This document shows positions 51,630 to 59,913 of a stretch of DNA of 64,000 nucleotides, piece by piece. The position numbers and the translations under genes were made by a program. Below the pieces are notes generated by a model. That model worked only from the letters and a program-made list of their open reading frames with translations, ran no database searches and was not told the DNA's origin. Where the stretch lies: contig NZ_NTJD01000007.1 in assembly GCF_002358085.1 (NCBI RefSeq), forward strand, positions 111,582 to 175,581. The letters run 5' to 3'. The first letter of the stretch is position 1. Each line of letters begins with the position of its first letter. This stretch comes from Pseudothioclava arenosa. GTDB taxonomy: Bacteria; Pseudomonadota; Alphaproteobacteria; Rhodobacterales; Rhodobacteraceae.

Positions 51630-51679
51630 TCAAATGCGAAATATAGCCTGGCTCTAATCGCCGTCTTGATCTTGATCAA
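51630..51679 (-). promoter_or_regulatory. cydD promoter region: FNR box, -10 box and Rrf2-type candidate operator
   Basis: TTGAT-CTTG-ATCAA (51666-51679) is a perfect FNR box. A minus-strand -10 box TATATT lies at 51645-51640, again placing the FNR centre near -41.5. TCAAATGCGAAATATAG (51630-51646) overlaps the predicted start and resembles the element in front of cydA. The FNR box also lies 50 bases upstream of the divergent Rrf2 gene and may affect it. Confidence 0.78.
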
Positions 51680-51729
51680 CTAATTTATGTATTTTTAATA
51701 CAACAAATCGGCTCACGAAAGGGTGGGAG

Positions 51730-52188
51730 ATGCGCGTGACGACACGAACCAACCTGGCCTTGCGCGTGCTGATGAGCTGCGCGGTGCAACGCGATACGCT
51801 GATCAAGACCGCCGAGATTGCCGAGAGCTGCAACTGCTCGGTTCATCACGCGGCGCATGTGGTGCAGCGGTTGCAGGCCAGTGGCGTGCTGGCGACGGTG
51901 CGCGGGCGCGCGGGCGGACTGCGGCTTGCGCGGCCTGTCGAGGCGATCTCGATCGGCAGTGTTGTGCGAGAATTCGAGGCCGATATCCCGCTGGCTGAGT
52001 GCTTCAACCCCGAAACCAACACCTGCCCGCTGGTCTCGGCTTGCCGGTTGCGTAGCTATCTCGCCCGCGCGATCGAGGCGTTTTACCACGAACTGGATCA
52101 GATCACGCTGCACGATCTGGTCGAGGGCAATTGCGGGCTTTACGAATTGCTGGGCGCGCGGCCGGTGGCGCCCGGTTGCGCGGGCTGA
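51730..52188 (+). CDS. Rrf2 family transcriptional regulator, NsrR type
   Basis: A 152-residue winged-helix regulator starting MRVTTRTNLALRVLMSCAVQ. The helix-turn-helix region is TAEIAESCNCSVHHAAHVVQ with wing VRGRAGGLRLARP. Three Cys in ECFNPETNTCPLVSACRL match the iron-sulfur site of NsrR/IscR-type proteins, so it probably senses NO, iron-sulfur status or redox. Divergent from cydD, with shared promoter space. Cytochrome bd is NO-tolerant, which makes an NsrR role plausible. I do not assign nsrR firmly. Confidence 0.88.
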   Translation: MRVTTRTNLALRVLMSCAVQRDTLIKTAEIAESCNCSVHHAAHVVQRLQASGVLATVRGRAGGLRLARPVEAISIGSVVREFEADIPLAECFNPETNTCPLVSACRLRSYLARAIEAFYHELDQITLHDLVEGNCGLYELLGARPVAPGCAG

Positions 52189-52228
52189 TCCCGCCCCGGC
52201 GGGGTGGCCGCCGGGGCAAGGGGGAAAC

Positions 52229-52795
52229 CTAGCGGGCGAGCGCGAAGAACTCGTCGTTCGGGCGCAGGCTGGCGACATTGGCCATCCGGTTCGACAGGCC
52301 GAAGAAGGCCGCGATGCCGGCGATATCCCAGATGTCGTCGGCGTCGAACCCATGCGCGGCGAGGGTCTCAAAATCGGCCTCGCCGACCTCATAGGCCGGG
52401 CCCGAGACCTTCATCGCGAAATCCAGCATCGCTTTTTGCCGGGGCGTCAGATCGGCCTTGCGATAGTTCACCGCGACCTGATCGGCGATCAGCGGGTTTT
52501 TCGCGCGCACCCGCAGAATGGCGCCATGCGCGACGACGCAATACTGGCACTGGTTCGCGTTCGAGGTCGCGACCACGATCATCTCGCGCTCGGCCTTGGT
52601 CAGGTTGCCCGGCTTTTCCATCAGTGCGTCGTGATAGGCGAAGAAGGCGCGGAACTCGTCGGGGCGATGGGCGAGGCCGAGGAAGATATTCGGAATAAAG
52701 CCGGATTTTTCCTGCACCGCCTCAATGCGGGTGCGGATGTCCTCGGGCATGTCGGCAAGCTTCGGCACCGCGAAGCGGCTGATCGGATGGGTCAT
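52229..52795 (-). CDS. Peroxidase-related, AhpD-like carboxymuconolactone-decarboxylase-family protein
   Basis: A 188-residue all-helical protein with the AhpD-type redox site AEREMIVVATSNANQCQYCV followed by VAHGAIL (Glu...Cys-x-x-Cys...His). N-terminus SRFAVPKLADMPEDIRTRIEAVQEKSGFIPN fits the peroxidase-related TIGR01926 group. It starts 11 bases after acuI and is likely co-transcribed with acuR-acuI. Confidence 0.9.
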   Translation of the reverse strand: MTHPISRFAVPKLADMPEDIRTRIEAVQEKSGFIPNIFLGLAHRPDEFRAFFAYHDALMEKPGNLTKAEREMIVVATSNANQCQYCVVAHGAILRVRAKNPLIADQVAVNYRKADLTPRQKAMLDFAMKVSGPAYEVGEADFETLAAHGFDADDIWDIAGIAAFFGLSNRMANVASLRPNDEFFALAR

Positions 52796-52806
52796 TTGGG
52801 GTCTCC

Positions 52807-53802
52807 TCAGGTCAGGTCGGGGGCGATCGGCACGATCACGCGACCGCGGATTTCGCCGGACAGGAATTTCGGCGCGGCGGAAATCGTGTCCTCCAGCGCG
52901 ATTTCGCGGGTCAGTGCGGCCAGCGTCTCGGCGGGCAGATCGCTGGCCAGGCGTTTCCAGGCCTCCAGCCGCTCGGGGCGGGGGCACATCACGCTGTCCA
53001 CGCCCAAAAGCGCGACGCCGCGCAGGATGAAGGGGGCGACGGTGGCGGGCAGGTCCATGCCGCCCGCCAGACCGCAGGCCGCGACCGCGCCGCGGTATTT
53101 CATCGCCGCGCAGACATTGGCGAGCACATGGCCGCCGACTACGTCGACCGCGCCGGCCCAGCGTTCCTTGGCCAGAGGGCGGCCGGGCTGGTCATAGCCC
53201 TCGCGGGTGATGACCTCGGCGGCGCCAAGGCCTTTCAGATAATCGGTCTCTTCGGCGCGGCCCGACATGGCCACCACGCGAAAGCCGCGTTTCGCCAAGA
53301 GCGCGACCGTGACGCTGCCGACGCCGCCCGCCGCACCGGTGACCAGCACATCACCCTGATCGGGGGTCAGCCCGTGACGTTCAAGCGCCAGCACACAGAG
53401 CATCGCGGTGTAGCCCGCCGTGCCGATTGCCATCGCGTCGCGCGGGCTGAAGGGGGCCTGCAGCGGCACCAGCCAGTCGCCCTTGACGCGGGCCTTTTCG
53501 GCCAGCCCGCCCCAATGCCCTTCGCCCACGCCCCAGCCGTTCAGCACGACCTTGTCGCCGGGCGCGTAATCGGGGTGGCTTGAGGTCTCGACGACGCCCG
53601 CGAAGTCGATGCCCGGCACCATCGGCCAGCGTCGCACCACCGGCCCCTTGCCGGTGATTGCCAGCGCGTCCTTGTAGTTCAGCGTCGACCACGCGACACG
53701 CACGGTCACATCGCCCTCGGGCAGGTCGGCCTCGTCGATCTCGGTGATGCGGGCGTCGGTGCGCCCGTCCTCGGTCTTGTTCAGCAGCAGGCCACGGAAC
53801 AT
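52807..53802 (-). CDS. acuI: Acrylyl-CoA reductase (NADPH), AcuI
   Basis: Zinc-free medium-chain reductase, 331 residues: [32 protein letters not shown] at the N-terminus, [16 protein letters not shown], the NADPH motif [16 protein letters not shown] and [15 protein letters not shown]. This is the YhdH/AcuI pattern. AcuI removes toxic acrylyl-CoA by reduction to propionyl-CoA, in DMSP and 3-hydroxypropionate metabolism. It follows the TetR gene acuR by 39 bases, as in Rhodobacter sphaeroides. No DMSP lyase gene (dddL) is next to it. Confidence 0.94.
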   Translation of the reverse strand: MFRGLLLNKTEDGRTDARITEIDEADLPEGDVTVRVAWSTLNYKDALAITGKGPVVRRWPMVPGIDFAGVVETSSHPDYAPGDKVVLNGWGVGEGHWGGLAEKARVKGDWLVPLQAPFSPRDAMAIGTAGYTAMLCVLALERHGLTPDQGDVLVTGAAGGVGSVTVALLAKRGFRVVAMSGRAEETDYLKGLGAAEVITREGYDQPGRPLAKERWAGAVDVVGGHVLANVCAAMKYRGAVAACGLAGGMDLPATVAPFILRGVALLGVDSVMCPRPERLEAWKRLASDLPAETLAALTREIALEDTISAAPKFLSGEIRGRVIVPIAPDLT

Positions 53803-53841
53803 GGTTTCCTCCCTTTTGCGGCCCCCCTCCGGGGCGATTTG

Positions 53842-54474
53842 TCAGCGCAGCATCGCGAAGAAGCCACGCGCGAATGTTTCAAGCGGATCGGGGCGGCATT
53901 CGAGCTTGGCGCGCAGCACCGCGCCCTCCCAGCCGATCCAGAAGACGGCAGCCAGTTCGTCGCAATCGGCCTCGGTCCCGATCTGGCCGGTGGCCTGGGC
54001 GGCGCGCAGGCAGCGCGCAGTGCGGGCCTGCCAATCGTCGAAGACCGCGCGCAGATGGGCGCGGAAGGATTCGGGTAGCGTGCCCATCTCCTGTCCGAGA
54101 TTGCCGACAAGGCAGCCGCGCCGGAAATCGTGGCGCGCCATGCCAGCCTTGGCGTCCTCGACGAAGGCGGTGATGCGGTCGAGCGGCGCGCGGCTGTCGT
54201 CCAGAAACCAGCGGTCCAGCTTGCGCGCGAAATAGGCGTTGTAGGCGTCAATCAGCGCGTGACCGAAGGCCTCCTTGCTGTCGAAAAACGCGTAGAACGA
54301 GCCCTTGGGCACCGAGGCTGCGGACAGGATTTCCTCGATCCCGACCGCCGAGAAACCCTTTTCGGTCAGCACCGCCACGCCCGCCCGCAGCAGGCGCTCC
54401 TGAGCCTCCTCTTGCTCGGCGGCGGATTTGCGCGGACGGCCGCGCTTGCGAGGAACGGGGGCGGAATCGGTCAT
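53842..54474 (-). CDS. acuR: TetR family repressor, AcuR-like
   Basis: A 210-residue TetR regulator: a basic N-terminal arm (RKRGRPRKS), helix-turn-helix SAVGIEEILSAASVPKGSFYAFFDSKEAF, and a C-terminal ligand domain with DFRRGCLVGNLGQEMG. AcuR of Rhodobacter represses acuR-acuI until acrylate is present. Placement in front of acuI supports the same role. A candidate operator lies in its own promoter (54487-54500). Confidence 0.88.
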   Translation of the reverse strand: MTDSAPVPRKRGRPRKSAAEQEEAQERLLRAGVAVLTEKGFSAVGIEEILSAASVPKGSFYAFFDSKEAFGHALIDAYNAYFARKLDRWFLDDSRAPLDRITAFVEDAKAGMARHDFRRGCLVGNLGQEMGTLPESFRAHLRAVFDDWQARTARCLRAAQATGQIGTEADCDELAAVFWIGWEGAVLRAKLECRPDPLETFARGFFAMLR

Positions 54475-54479
54475 GAGTT

Positions 54480-54509
54480 ATTATTTGACCGATCGTATAT
54501 AAAAATCAA
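54480..54509 (-). promoter_or_regulatory. acuR promoter with candidate self-operator
   Basis: On the minus strand TTGATT (54509-54504), an 18-base spacer and AATAAT (54485-54480) form a sigma70-like promoter. The spacer contains TACGATCGGTCA, centred on the palindrome CGATCG, in the place where a TetR repressor would block RNA polymerase. The arms outside CGATCG are imperfect. Confidence 0.6.
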
Positions 54510-54527
54510 GAGCGGGTTTTGTGGCCG

Positions 54528-55244
54528 CTATTCCAGCCAGGAAACATCCTTGGCAAAGATGTACCCCGCGCCATAGACGGTGCGGATGATGTCGGGCGAG
54601 CGCGGGTTGTCGCCCAGCTTGCGCCGCAGCCGGCAGATCCGCGCATCCATCGAGCGATCGAAGGGTTCATTGCCGCGCCCGGTGGTCGCATCGAGCAGGT
54701 TCGAGCGCGTCAGAACCCGGCCCGGTGCGCGGAGGAAGGCCTCGAGCAGGGCGTTCTCCGACGACGACAGGCTGACGGTTTCGCCCTCGGCATGCGCCAA
54801 TGTGCAGGCGGTGATATTCGCCGTCCACTCGCCGAAACGCGCGATGGCTTTCGGCGTGCTATTCTCTTCTTCGCGGGTCATGCGGCAGCGGCGCAATACC
54901 GCGCGCAGGCGTGCGACCATCTCGCGGGTCTCGAAGGGTTTGACGATGTAATCGTCGGCGCCGATCTCAAGCCCGACCACGCGATCGGTGACCGAGCCGC
55001 GCCCGGTCACCACCACCCGCGGCACCGTGCGCGGCAGCAGCCCGGAATTCAGCAGGCTCAGCCCGTCGCCATCGGGCAGGGACAGGTCGATCAGGCAGAG
55101 GTCGGGCAGCTTCGAGCGCAGGGCGCGCTCGAATTCGCTGAGCCGACGGAACGAGCGCACGGCGAAACCCTGCTGCGCCAGGCTGCGTTCGATGAGGCGG
55201 GTGATGTCGAGATCGTCCTCAAGCAGATATACGAGAATGCTCAT
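54528..55244 (-). CDS. Response regulator, OmpR/winged-helix family
   Basis: A 238-residue protein: receiver domain with acidic pair LLEDDLDIT, phosphorylation Asp in LCLIDLSLPDGDG, Thr in VVVTGRG and Lys in IVKPFE; then an OmpR-type effector domain (VSLSSSENALLEAFLRAPGRVLTRSNLL, DARICRLRRKLGDNPRSPDIIRTVYGAGYIF). It starts two bases after the histidine kinase stop codon. It probably controls the divergent ligase/ABC operon via the direct repeats at 57360-57387. Confidence 0.93.
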   Translation of the reverse strand: MSILVYLLEDDLDITRLIERSLAQQGFAVRSFRRLSEFERALRSKLPDLCLIDLSLPDGDGLSLLNSGLLPRTVPRVVVTGRGSVTDRVVGLEIGADDYIVKPFETREMVARLRAVLRRCRMTREEENSTPKAIARFGEWTANITACTLAHAEGETVSLSSSENALLEAFLRAPGRVLTRSNLLDATTGRGNEPFDRSMDARICRLRRKLGDNPRSPDIIRTVYGAGYIFAKDVSWLE

Positions 55245-55246
55245 GA

Positions 55247-57274
55247 TCAGATATCTCCGGCGAGCGGGTCGCCCGCGGTCTTGGTCTTGGGTGCGCGCGC
55301 CGCGGCGAGCGCTGCCGACAATTCGGCGGTGGAAAACGGTTTGCGCAGCATCGGCACGTCGGCGCAGGCCGCCTGCTCGCCCTCAAGCAGCGCGGCCTGG
55401 CCGCTCATCAGTACCACGCGCAGGTCGGGTCGGGCGCTGCGCAGATGGCAGGCAAGGTCGATCCCGTTCATTCGACCGGGCATGTCGACATCGGTCAGCA
55501 CCACGCCGACCGCCTCGATCCGCGCCAGCAGGTCGAGCGCCTCGTCGGCGGTGTCGGCCTCGACCAGCGGATGCCCGATCGCGCCGATCTTGCGGCGGAT
55601 CGTGCGGCGCACCTCGCGGTCATCTTCGACCAGCAGGATCAGCGCCTGCTCGTCATCGGTCGCTGCGACGCTTTCGATCAGCTCGGATTGCGCGCCGGCG
55701 GTGGCCAGTTCGGGCGCGGCGGGGCTGTCGCTGCGATGCAGGGCGGCACTGGGCAGGAGGATGGTGAAATGGCTGCCTTCGCCCAGCGTCGACTCGACCG
55801 AGATCGCGCCATTCGACTGCTTGACGAAACCATAGACCATCGACAGCCCGAGGCCCGAACCCGAGCCCGCCGCCTTCGAGGTATAGAACGGTTCGAAGAC
55901 CCGCTCGGTCTGTTCGGGCGACATGCCGCAGCCGTCGTCGGAAAAGCGGATCCGCACATATTCGCCCACCGGCAGATGCAGCAGTTCGGCCTCTTGCGCG
56001 GGCAGGTCGTAGGCGCTGGTCTCGATCACGATCCGGCCCCGGCCCTCGGTCGCGTCGCGCGCGTTCATCGCCAGGTTCAGGAGGGCCATCTCCAGCTGCG
56101 CCCGGTCGACCACGGCCTTCGGCGCGTCGGAGCGGTTGCGCTGTTCGATATGCAACTCGCGCGGGATCGACGAGCGAAGAAGCGTGCAGATCTCGGCCAC
56201 CGCCGTGTCGATCTCGGTGGGCTCCGGGTCGTATTGTTCGCGCCGCGCCAGTGTCAGCAGTCGCCGCGTCAGCGCCGAACCCCGCCGCGCCGCCGAGATC
56301 GCCGGCGAGACGTATTCACGGGTCAGTTCGCTATCGCCCAGCTCATCGGCAAGTGGCCCGAGATTGCCCAGGATGATCGTCAGCAAGTTATTGAAATCAT
56401 GAGAGATGCCGCTTGCCATGCGGCCGAGCGCATCCATTTTCTGCGCGCCCATCAGGGCCGACATCGTCGCCTTGCGGCGGGTCACGTCGATCGACAGGAG
56501 ATAGAAGGCGATGACCTCGCCCGACGAAGGCGTTTCGGGGCGGAGCAAGGTGCGCACATCTTTGAACCGGCCGCCGGGCAACTCTACGCGCATCTCGAAA
56601 TCCACCAGCGCGCCGCGGCGCGCCTGTTCGAAAAACCGCGCCGATTCCTGCAAGGTGCGCGGGTGCAGCACGTCGGAGGCGGGGAAGCCGATGATCTCTT
56701 CGGGCGTCTTGCCATAGGCCGCGGCAAAGCGGCGGTTGGCATAGAGGATGCGCATGTTGCGATCGACATGGGCGATGCCGGCGGGCACCTCGTCGGCGAT
56801 CAGCTTGAGCCGCGCCTCGGAGAGTTGCAGCGCGCTGGTGCGCTCGGCCACCAGCTGTTGCAGGCGTTCTTCCTGCAGGCGCCGCTCGGTCACGTCGGTG
56901 TAGGTGGTCACGAAACCGCCTGCGGGCAGGGGGTTGCCGGTCACGCGCAGGATCTGCCCGTTGGGGCGGGCGCGCTCGATCGAATGGGGTTGAAACAGGC
57001 GCGCGGTTTCAACCCGGCGGGCGACGTGTTCCTCGTGATTGCCGGGGCCGTATTCGCCGCGCTGCGCATTGTAACGGATGAAGCTGGCGAAATCCGCGCC
57101 GACAAAAGCAAGCTCGGCGGGATAGTCGTACATCTTGAGGAACTGGTCGTTCCAGGCGATCAGCCGCAGATCGGCATCAAAGATGGTGATGCCCTGCTCC
57201 AGCTGCCCGAGGCCCTGCAATACAAGGTCGGAGTGCCGGTGTTCCGATGATTTGCCACGCATCGGCTGATCCAT
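55247..57274 (-). CDS. Hybrid sensor histidine kinase with two PAS domains and a C-terminal receiver
   Basis: A 675-residue cytosolic kinase without membrane spans. Order: PAS (about 20-130, LGQLEQGITIFDADLRLIAWN), coiled coil (RRLQEERLQQLVAERTSAL), PAS (about 155-270), phospho-acceptor His in GRMASGISHDFNNLLT, ATPase with NLAMNARDA, DDGCGM and GSGLGLSMVYG, and a receiver (about 545-660) with Asp in VVLTDVDMPG and Lys in LRKPF. The signal is unknown; the soluble PAS pair suggests an intracellular cue. Divergent from the acyl-CoA ligase gene. Confidence 0.93.
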   Translation of the reverse strand: MDQPMRGKSSEHRHSDLVLQGLGQLEQGITIFDADLRLIAWNDQFLKMYDYPAELAFVGADFASFIRYNAQRGEYGPGNHEEHVARRVETARLFQPHSIERARPNGQILRVTGNPLPAGGFVTTYTDVTERRLQEERLQQLVAERTSALQLSEARLKLIADEVPAGIAHVDRNMRILYANRRFAAAYGKTPEEIIGFPASDVLHPRTLQESARFFEQARRGALVDFEMRVELPGGRFKDVRTLLRPETPSSGEVIAFYLLSIDVTRRKATMSALMGAQKMDALGRMASGISHDFNNLLTIILGNLGPLADELGDSELTREYVSPAISAARRGSALTRRLLTLARREQYDPEPTEIDTAVAEICTLLRSSIPRELHIEQRNRSDAPKAVVDRAQLEMALLNLAMNARDATEGRGRIVIETSAYDLPAQEAELLHLPVGEYVRIRFSDDGCGMSPEQTERVFEPFYTSKAAGSGSGLGLSMVYGFVKQSNGAISVESTLGEGSHFTILLPSAALHRSDSPAAPELATAGAQSELIESVAATDDEQALILLVEDDREVRRTIRRKIGAIGHPLVEADTADEALDLLARIEAVGVVLTDVDMPGRMNGIDLACHLRSARPDLRVVLMSGQAALLEGEQAACADVPMLRKPFSTAELSAALAAARAPKTKTAGDPLAGDI

Positions 57275-57359
57275 TCCGCTTACTCATCCCGTTCACTCGG
57301 ATTGCCTAGAACATGCGTCAGCGCTGCGGCATTCCCAAGCGGAAACCGGTGCCCGTCAC

Positions 57360-57387
57360 AATTCGGTACAATTGGCGGAAAATTGGG
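57360..57387 (+). promoter_or_regulatory. Phased direct repeats upstream of the acyl-CoA ligase operon
   Basis: AATTCGG, AATTGGC and AATTGGG start at 57360, 57370 and 57381, 10 and 11 bases apart, that is, one helical turn each. OmpR-type regulators bind such same-face direct repeats. They lie about 70 bases upstream of the ligase ATG, in the 179-base gap that also serves the kinase gene. The GGAGG/AGGGGG stretch before 57454 is the ribosome-binding site. Confidence 0.5.
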
Positions 57388-57453
57388 CAATAACCCCATG
57401 CGTAGTCTCATCCTCGGCTCGAATCGGAGGAACTCGGGTCGAAGGGGGGACTT

Positions 57454-59097
57454 ATGCAGACCAAGCACAGTATTTATGAAAGTGGCCTTGAGGTCACTGC
57501 GGCAAACTATGCCGCGCTCACGCCGCTGTCTTTCGCCGAGCGCACCGCGGCGATCTATCCGGAACTCACCGCCGTCGTCTATGGCGACCTGCGCCGGACC
57601 TGGGGTGAAACCTACGAACGCATGTGCCGCATCGCCAGCGCCCTGGCGGGCCGCGGCCTCGGCAAGGACGACACCGTCTCGGTGATCGCCGCCAACATCC
57701 CCGAGATGTTCGAGGCGCATTTCGCCGTGCCGATGATCGGCGCCGTGCTGAACACCGTGAACACCCGCCTCGACGCCGAGGCCATCGCCTTCATCCTCAG
57801 CCATGCCGAGGCCAAGGCGGTTCTGGTCGATCCGGAATTCTCGGATGTGGTCGAGCGCGCGATCAAGATCTCGGGCCGCCGCGACATGCTCGTGATCGAC
57901 ATCGAGGACGCCAGCTATGATGGCGGCCACCGCATCGGCAGCGTCACCTATGACGAGCTGCTGGCCGAGGGCGATCCGGAGTTCCGCTATGTCCCGCCGG
58001 AAAGCGAGTGGGACGCGATCAGCCTGAACTACACCTCGGGCACCACGGGTAACCCGAAGGGCGTGGTCTATCACCACCGCGGCGCCGCGCTGAACGCGAT
58101 GTCGAACATCATGACCTGGGGCATGGCGCATCACTCGCGCTATCTCTGGACGCTGCCGATGTTCCATTGCAACGGCTGGTGCTTCCCCTGGACGATCGCC
58201 GCGAATGCCGGCGTCTGCGTCTGCCTGCGGGCGGTGCGCGCCGAGCCGATCTACGAAGCGATCCGCAACGAGAAGGTCACCCATTTCTGCGGTGCGCCGA
58301 TCGTTCTGAACATGCTGGCCAACGCGCCCGACGAGCTGAAGGACTTCAGCCATCAGGTCAAGGTCATGACCGCGGGCGCCTCGCCGCCGGCCGCCGTGAT
58401 CGAGAAGATGGAAGCGATGGGCGTCGAGGTCACCCATGTCTACGGGCTGACCGAAACCTATGGCCCCTCGGTGGTCTGCGCCTGGAAAGGTGCCTGGAAC
58501 GCCCGTACCGCCGAAGAGCGTGCCCGTCTCAAGGCGCGTCAGGGCGTGCGCAACCTGGCGCTGGCCGGGCTGATGGTGGCCGATCCCGAGACGCTGATGC
58601 CGGTGCCGTCGGATGGCGAGACGCTGGGCGAGATCTTCATGCGCGGCAACAACGTGATGAAGGGCTATCTCAAGAACCCGACCGCCACGGATGAATCGTT
58701 CAACGGCGGCTGGTTCGCCTCGGGCGACCTCGGCGTGATGCATCCCGATGGTTACGTCGAGCTCAAGGACCGCTCGAAGGACATCATCATCTCGGGTGGC
58801 GAGAACATCTCGTCGGTCGAGGTTGAGGATGTGCTCTACAAGCACCCGGCGGTGATGGAGGCGGCCGTGGTCGCGCGCCCCGATCCGAAATGGGGCGAAA
58901 CGCCTTGCGCCTTCGTCGAGCTCAAGCCCGGCCAGGAGCTGGAAGAAGCCGAGCTGATCGCCTTCTGCCGCCAGAACATGGCGCATTTCAAGACGCCGAA
59001 AACGGTTGTCTACGGGCCTCTGCCGAAAACCTCTACCGGCAAGATCCAGAAGTTCCTCCTGCGCGATCAGGCGCGGGCGCTGAACGAGACCAAGTGA
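57454..59097 (+). CDS. AMP-forming acyl-CoA synthetase (fatty- or carboxylic-acid CoA ligase)
   Basis: A 547-residue adenylate-forming ligase: NYTSGTTGNPKGVVYHHRGAA-type P-loop, LPMFHCNGWCFPWTI, VTHVYGLTETYGPS, WFASGDLGVMHPDGYVELKDR, SGGENISSVEVEDVL and C-terminal Lys in PKTSTGKIQKFLL. This layout is that of the medium/long-chain and DmdB-like ligases. It opens an operon with a branched-chain-type ABC importer, so it probably activates the imported acid. Substrate not readable. Confidence 0.93.
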   Translation: MQTKHSIYESGLEVTAANYAALTPLSFAERTAAIYPELTAVVYGDLRRTWGETYERMCRIASALAGRGLGKDDTVSVIAANIPEMFEAHFAVPMIGAVLNTVNTRLDAEAIAFILSHAEAKAVLVDPEFSDVVERAIKISGRRDMLVIDIEDASYDGGHRIGSVTYDELLAEGDPEFRYVPPESEWDAISLNYTSGTTGNPKGVVYHHRGAALNAMSNIMTWGMAHHSRYLWTLPMFHCNGWCFPWTIAANAGVCVCLRAVRAEPIYEAIRNEKVTHFCGAPIVLNMLANAPDELKDFSHQVKVMTAGASPPAAVIEKMEAMGVEVTHVYGLTETYGPSVVCAWKGAWNARTAEERARLKARQGVRNLALAGLMVADPETLMPVPSDGETLGEIFMRGNNVMKGYLKNPTATDESFNGGWFASGDLGVMHPDGYVELKDRSKDIIISGGENISSVEVEDVLYKHPAVMEAAVVARPDPKWGETPCAFVELKPGQELEEAELIAFCRQNMAHFKTPKTVVYGPLPKTSTGKIQKFLLRDQARALNETK

Positions 59098-59154
59098 CCT
59101 CCCCCGGACTGGGGGGCGGCTTCGGCTGTCCCCCCCTTTTCCAACGAGAGACCC

Positions 59155-59913
59155 ATGACCCAGACCGATGACTTCATCCTCCAGACCCGGGGGCTTACCA
59201 AGGAATTCAAGGGCTTCACCGCTGTGAGCGAGGTCGATCTGAACGTGCGTCGGCACACGATCCACGCGCTGATCGGGCCCAATGGCGCCGGCAAGACGAC
59301 GGTGTTCAACCTGCTGACCAAGTTCCTGATCCCGACGCGCGGCTCGATCGCGTTCAACGGGCGCGACATCACCAACGCCAAGCCCGCGGAAATCTCGCGG
59401 ATGGGCGTGGTGCGTTCGTTCCAGATCTCGGCTGTTTTCCCGCACATGACGGCGCGTGAAAACGTCCGCGTGGCGCTGCAGCGCAAGCTGGGCACCTCGT
59501 TCCATTTCTGGCGCGCGGCGAAATCGCTGAACAAGCTCAATGACCGCGCCGACGAACTGCTGGGCATGGTGGGCCTTGAACGCTTCTCCGAGGCGATCGT
59601 GGCGGACCTGCCCTATGGCCGCAAACGTGCGCTGGAAATCGCCACCACGCTGGCGCTCGAGCCCGAGATGATGCTGCTCGACGAGCCGACGCAGGGCATG
59701 GGCCGCGAGGACGTGGAACTGATCACGCAGCTGATCCGCAAGGTCTCGGCGAACCGCACCATCCTGATGGTGGAACACAACCTCGGCGTGGTCTCGACGC
59801 TCTGCGACCGGATCACCGTCCTGCAGCGCGGCGCGCTCCTGACCGAGGGCACCTATGCCGAGGTCTCCGCCGACCCGCGCGTGAAAGAAGCCTATATGGG
59901 GAAAGCGGCATGA
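59155..59913 (+). CDS. Branched-chain amino acid-type ABC transporter ATPase (LivG-like)
   Basis: A 252-residue ATPase: Walker A LIGPNGAGKTTVFNLLT, Q-loop SFQISAVFPHMTARENV, an atypical signature VADLPYGRKRALEIATTLA (typical for LivG), Walker B PEMMLLDEPTQGMG and switch His in VEHNLGVV. It overlaps the second ATPase gene by four bases (ATGA). Substrate class of these HAAT importers ranges from amino acids to aromatic and aliphatic acids. Confidence 0.94.
   Translation: MTQTDDFILQTRGLTKEFKGFTAVSEVDLNVRRHTIHALIGPNGAGKTTVFNLLTKFLIPTRGSIAFNGRDITNAKPAEISRMGVVRSFQISAVFPHMTARENVRVALQRKLGTSFHFWRAAKSLNKLNDRADELLGMVGLERFSEAIVADLPYGRKRALEIATTLALEPEMMLLDEPTQGMGREDVELITQLIRKVSANRTILMVEHNLGVVSTLCDRITVLQRGALLTEGTYAEVSADPRVKEAYMGKAA

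Noticed and set aside
52229..52795. Calling the gene after acuI a DMSP lyase
   Set aside because: The CxxC...H site and helical pattern are AhpD-like; there is no cupin metal motif expected for DddL.
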